64,000 bases of DNA from Candidatus Hydrogenedentota bacterium (GTDB lineage Bacteria; Hydrogenedentota; Hydrogenedentia; Hydrogenedentales; SLHB01): the NCBI GenBank assembly GCA_035416745.1, contig DAOLNV010000012.1, forward strand, positions 20,606-84,605, written 5' to 3'. Below, in pieces: positions 60,688-64,000 of this stretch. Made by a program: the position numbers and the translations under genes. The first letter of the stretch is position 1, and every line of letters begins with the position of its first letter. The notes beneath the pieces are model-generated. The model worked only from the letters and a program-made list of their open reading frames with translations. It was not told the origin of the DNA and did not search any database.

Positions 60688-62085
60688 CTATGCTCCGTCT
60701 GGAGGCTTGTTCCCTGCCGCTGGAGCAAACCATTCGAGAGCCGGATCATCTGGCGCGAGACGGGTCACGTCCATCAGGTCCGCGATGAACTCGTCATTGT
60801 CGCCTGCCCGCTCGGGGTTCACGTATTCCCACACGATCTCTTTTTGGGGGGTGACCTCGAAGGCGCGGCCCCTGTTCGACTCCGTTATGAGCGTGTTGCC
60901 GTTCGGGAGCCGTTGGGCGGCTCCGCAGGTCTTCGTGAAGAACGGGTGCGCGGCGTCCCCCTCATATACCCACAACACTTCCTGGGTAAACGGATTCAGC
61001 TCGATAACCTTGGACGATTCGTCGGTGGCGAAGTTGTCGAATACGATGAGGTCGCCCTCGGACAGAAGCTGTGGATTATGCTGATGGCGCCACATGCTCG
61101 TCAGGCCCCACACCAGCGCCTGCTTTTCGGGCTCGAGGATTCCAACGAAGCTCTGCTCATGAAGGGAAATCAGGAGGTTTCCGCGTTTGAACGCGGACCC
61201 TTCAGCCTCAAATTGTCCGTCCAGCACCTGCAAATCGTTGGTGTGCAGGACGTCGATGGGCTGTTCTTTGCGTTTCAGCCATTCCGGCCGGATGATTTGG
61301 CGAAAAGGCGAGTTCATGACGCATTCGAAGACCGACACGCGGCGCAGCTCGGTTCCGTCGGGCTGCATGACGACGATGTCGTCGTCGTAACATGTGAGAC
61401 TGGGGCTGATCTCGGGCAGAGTGCGCTGGTGTCGGCAAAGCGCAAGAACGGTGCCGTCGTCCCACGGCTTCGCCACGTGATGAAACATTTCGCGTTTTGC
61501 CCAGAGCACATTCGAGTCGCGATCGAGCTTGATCAGCCCCGAGTTCTCGAAAACCGCCAGAAGGTCCCCGTTGGGATACAGAAACGCACGGCGAAAGAAG
61601 CCCTGGTATTGAGACAAAGCCTCGGCGCCGGGCCATACCTCGTCGTACTTCTTCTGCCAGGCATGCAGGACGGTCCCGTCCATCGCCATGAGCGCGGCCT
61701 GGGCATCGTGCGCCGACAGAACCAGATTCAGCCCCGGCTGGGCGCGGCCGGCATCATGCACCGTCACGCCCTCTTGCGCTGGCGGCGCGGTGGACCCGCT
61801 GACGTATCCCAGCGCCATGATCTGCTGGAGCTGCTCTTCCTGTTCGGGGGATAGAACCGCGGCCCGATCGTTCGGCAACGGCCTTCTTACCTCCTCGCGC
61901 TTCGATTCGGCCAATTTCCGGATCGGCTCCGGTACCAGCTGAACCGCTCCCGCAAGGCCTCCCGCTTCCCACACCACCATCAGCGCCGAGACGAACCCTA
62001 CCAGGGCTCCGATGAACAGAATGACAATCAGGGCGAGCACGCGCGTTACCCGAAACCGCGCCGGTTTGTCAGGAGCACTCTTCAT
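60688..62085 (-). CDS. Membrane-anchored arylsulfotransferase (ASST)-like protein
   Basis: A 465-aa protein with one N-terminal transmembrane helix (about residues 15-40), the remainder outside the cytoplasm. The body is a beta-propeller of the arylsulfotransferase family, seen from repeated strand patterns such as RAFLYPNGDLLAVF, HTNDLQVLDG, HQHNPQLLSEGDLIVFDNF and LPNGNTLITESNRGRAFEV. Histidines at HTND and HQHN fall where the family has its catalytic or substrate-binding histidines. The aryl-sulfate donor is not known. The ribosome site is weak. It is preceded by the SSS symporter gene on the same strand (71-base gap). Confidence 0.75.
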   Translation of the reverse strand: MKSAPDKPARFRVTRVLALIVILFIGALVGFVSALMVVWEAGGLAGAVQLVPEPIRKLAESKREEVRRPLPNDRAAVLSPEQEEQLQQIMALGYVSGSTAPPAQEGVTVHDAGRAQPGLNLVLSAHDAQAALMAMDGTVLHAWQKKYDEVWPGAEALSQYQGFFRRAFLYPNGDLLAVFENSGLIKLDRDSNVLWAKREMFHHVAKPWDDGTVLALCRHQRTLPEISPSLTCYDDDIVVMQPDGTELRRVSVFECVMNSPFRQIIRPEWLKRKEQPIDVLHTNDLQVLDGQFEAEGSAFKRGNLLISLHEQSFVGILEPEKQALVWGLTSMWRHQHNPQLLSEGDLIVFDNFATDESSKVIELNPFTQEVLWVYEGDAAHPFFTKTCGAAQRLPNGNTLITESNRGRAFEVTPQKEIVWEYVNPERAGDNDEFIADLMDVTRLAPDDPALEWFAPAAGNKPPDGA

Positions 62086-62156
62086 ACACGGTAGTCTCTT
62101 TCAACGGTTGTCGAGGCCCACACCGCACTTCAGAATATCATTGAATGTCCGCATTT

Positions 62157-63896
62157 TCAGCCGCGGGCCGTCAGGAAGAGGCCGCTGAACGCTATATAAC
62201 AGCCCACGATGCCCACCACGAACAATGCCCACCAGAAGGCCACGTTGCGGTACCAGGGCGAACCCAGGTCCTTGAAAGCCGCCAGGGTTCGCCAGTTGAT
62301 GGTCACCTCGTCCGTGGTCTTTTCAGGCGGCGCGGGGGGCGTGACCAGGCTCAACAAGAACATCAATAGCACGCAAAACAGCCAGTTGTACACCGAGCGC
62401 AGCGTGAATGCGGTTCCGCTCTCAAGCCAGTATTTGAACACCACGAATTCGAGAAAGAGCCCGAACGTGATTCCCGCCGGGATGGTGACCGTTGCCGCGA
62501 TGGGCGTGGCCCGTTTCCACAAGATGCCGATCAGGAACACGGCGGCGAACGGCGGCGCAAAATACGCGTACAGGTTCTGAATATAGTAAAAGACTCCCTG
62601 GCCCAGCCACCCGATGAACGGCGCAATGGCCATCGCGATTACCAGCACCGCCGTGCTGACCCATTTGCCCATTTTGACCAGACTCTCCTCGGAAGCCCCG
62701 GGATTGATGAACTTCTGATGAATGTCCAGCGTGATGATGGTCGAGGTCGAATTGAGCACCGAGTCGATAGTCGAATTAATCGCTCCGAACAGGGCCGCCA
62801 GTAAGAGGCCTCGGGTTCCCGAGTGTAAGAGTTTGGTTACCAACACCGCATAGGTCTGATCGACCTGCAGCGGCCCGGTGACGCCGGGTTCCATCGCGAA
62901 ATAGATCAACCCGGGGATCACTACGATGAGGGGCAGGAGGATCTTTATGAATCCCGCGAAGATGATGCCCATCCGGGCGTGCCAGTCGTTTTTTGCCCCG
63001 AACACGCGCTGGATCATGAACTGGTTGATGCAGTTGTACCAGATGCTGACTGAGAGCCATGTCAGCAAGATTCCCTGCCACGGCACCAGCTTGTGCGAAA
63101 ACGGCTGAAAGACCTGCAGCCTGTTGTAATGGTCCCGGCCGACGAGCTCCTGCGCGGCGCCGTCGATGGCCGCTTTCCATGCGGCGCCTTCGCCCAGGTT
63201 GCGGGCGACCATGACGTCCCATCCCGCGATGAGCCCGTCGCCGTTTCCCAAGTACGCGAGGCCGAGGAAGGTTACCATGACGCCGCCGATGATCATGACG
63301 ATGACCTGGAACAGGTCGGTCCACGCAACCGACCGCAGACCGCCGTAGATGGCATAGCTCCCGGCGATGACGCCTGTGCCCACGACGCACAGCACCAGCG
63401 TCGAAACCTCCACGCCCCCAAGGGCAACCGTATCAGGCCATGCGAACACGGCCTTCAGGCCGACCGCTGCGGCATACAACACCGCCGCCAGGAACGCCGT
63501 GATGTTGGCTACCACCGTCAACACGGCGAACATCAGGCGGCAGGCTGCGTTATAGCGCCGCTCGAGGAATTCCGGCGCGGTGAACACGCGGCTCTTCAAC
63601 AGGAAGGGGATGAAAAACCATACGAGGACCGAAAATGCGAAGATGTTGCCCCATTCCCATTGGGCCACGCAGATTCCGTAGGTGTAGGCGGCCGCGACCA
63701 TTCCAATGAAATGTTCGGTCGAGATATTGGCCCCGATGAACGAAGCTCCGACTACGTACCATGGCAGAGTCCGCCCCGCGAGGAAATAGTCCTCCGACGA
63801 ACGTTTCTTTGTCGTACCGACGGCGAATCCCAACACGACGACCACCGTGAAATAGCTGACGATAATAAGGGTGTCGAGGCCCGAGAACTGTGTCAT
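62157..63896 (-). CDS. Sodium:solute symporter (SSS family)
   Basis: A 579-aa SSS-family (SGLT-like) secondary transporter with about 14 hydrophobic helices. Typical stretches are SSEDYFLAGRTLPWYVVGASF near residue 33 (the cytoplasmic loop after helix 1), ISTEHFIGM in helix 2 and NSTIDSVLNSTSTIITLDIH in the middle. The transported solute, probably a sugar or organic acid taken up with Na+, cannot be told. The start at ATG 63896 has only a weak ribosome site. The gene follows the 3' end of another minus-strand gene at the window edge. Confidence 0.9.
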   Translation of the reverse strand: MTQFSGLDTLIIVSYFTVVVVLGFAVGTTKKRSSEDYFLAGRTLPWYVVGASFIGANISTEHFIGMVAAAYTYGICVAQWEWGNIFAFSVLVWFFIPFLLKSRVFTAPEFLERRYNAACRLMFAVLTVVANITAFLAAVLYAAAVGLKAVFAWPDTVALGGVEVSTLVLCVVGTGVIAGSYAIYGGLRSVAWTDLFQVIVMIIGGVMVTFLGLAYLGNGDGLIAGWDVMVARNLGEGAAWKAAIDGAAQELVGRDHYNRLQVFQPFSHKLVPWQGILLTWLSVSIWYNCINQFMIQRVFGAKNDWHARMGIIFAGFIKILLPLIVVIPGLIYFAMEPGVTGPLQVDQTYAVLVTKLLHSGTRGLLLAALFGAINSTIDSVLNSTSTIITLDIHQKFINPGASEESLVKMGKWVSTAVLVIAMAIAPFIGWLGQGVFYYIQNLYAYFAPPFAAVFLIGILWKRATPIAATVTIPAGITFGLFLEFVVFKYWLESGTAFTLRSVYNWLFCVLLMFLLSLVTPPAPPEKTTDEVTINWRTLAAFKDLGSPWYRNVAFWWALFVVGIVGCYIAFSGLFLTARG

Positions 63897-63935
63897 ATGC
63901 CAACCATCCCGATTCTGGCATCTGCCGGGGCAGAG

Positions 63936-64000
63936 CTACCGAACATCAAACCGTTCCGCAATTCCCATGACTTCGTAGACTTTCCTGGAGAAGGCAAATT
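63936..64000 (-). CDS. Partial C-terminus of an unidentified protein
   Basis: Reading the minus strand from the window edge gives FAFSRKVYEVMGIAERFDVR and a TAG stop at 63936-63938. The residue choice and codon use look coding, and the stop precedes the symporter start by 39 bases, but only about 20 residues are visible, so the protein cannot be named. One other frame is also open here. Confidence 0.35.
   Translation of the reverse strand, partial: FAFSRKVYEVMGIAERFDVR

Noticed and set aside
1..64000. CRISPR array, rRNA genes, transposase or prophage genes
   Set aside because: None was seen: no regular spaced repeats, no rRNA signatures and no transposase, integrase or phage structural motifs.

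Overview
The window is GC-rich, gene-dense DNA from a Gram-negative-type bacterium, probably an uncultured lineage of the Hydrogenedentota / PVC kind. This is inferred from gene content only. The evidence is a meso-DAP-type MurE, a PEP-CTERM (exosortase-sorted) protein, a Tat-exported Gfo/Idh oxidoreductase, two uroporphyrinogen-decarboxylase-superfamily proteins, large secreted carbohydrate-active-looking proteins, a GxxExxY protein and a fused NfnA-NfnB. No ribosomal RNA or phylogenetic marker settles the phylum.

Layout. 1-3.4 kb: a 5'-truncated PAS/GAF sensor kinase and its NarL/LuxR-type response regulator. 4.0-16.4 kb: a division/cell-wall (dcw) operon reading mraZ, STAS-domain gene, rsmH, ftsL-like, ftsI, murE, murF, mraY, murD, ftsW, murG. 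It has tight spacing, an unusual STAS gene and a MraY with a large extra periplasmic loop. The cluster stops at murG: murC, murB, ddl, ftsQ, ftsA and ftsZ are not in the window. 16.5-22.0 kb: a histidine phosphatase, a lipoprotein with a GH43/GH32-like propeller, a GH51-like protein that has lost both catalytic glutamates, and a Gfo/Idh oxidoreductase. 22.2-30.4 kb: a ferredoxin-like protein on the plus strand faces a minus-strand run of trpS, NAD-epimerase, B12/radical SAM protein, archease, rtcB and a URO-D-like gene. 30.9-33.2 kb: a single-chain NfnAB transhydrogenase. 33.6-37 kb: a giant secreted protein. 37.8-43.5 kb: two translationally coupled multi-PAS kinases. 43.5-48.3 kb: galK, an FG-GAP propeller protein and a C45-type Ntn hydrolase in one minus-strand run.

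48.3-64 kb: a hairpin-rich spacer, a DegT aminotransferase, a 63-aa small protein, a Tat-exported Gfo/Idh protein, a second URO-D-like protein, a membrane M28 peptidase, tRNA-Arg(ACG) with promoter and terminator, a DnaQ-type exonuclease, and a PEP-CTERM protein with a well-formed sigma-54 promoter. These are followed by an AAC(3) gene broken by a GxxExxY cassette, serC, an arylsulfotransferase-like membrane protein, an SSS symporter and the tail of a further gene.

Functionally, the dcw block makes and polymerises peptidoglycan precursors. The accessory regions suggest a carbohydrate-scavenging heterotroph with electron-bifurcating redox metabolism, RNA repair by RtcB/archease, and elaborate multi-PAS sensing. 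Six sigma-70-like promoters with an exact 17-bp spacer can be picked out, mostly with -10 boxes of the form TAxAxT or TATACT.
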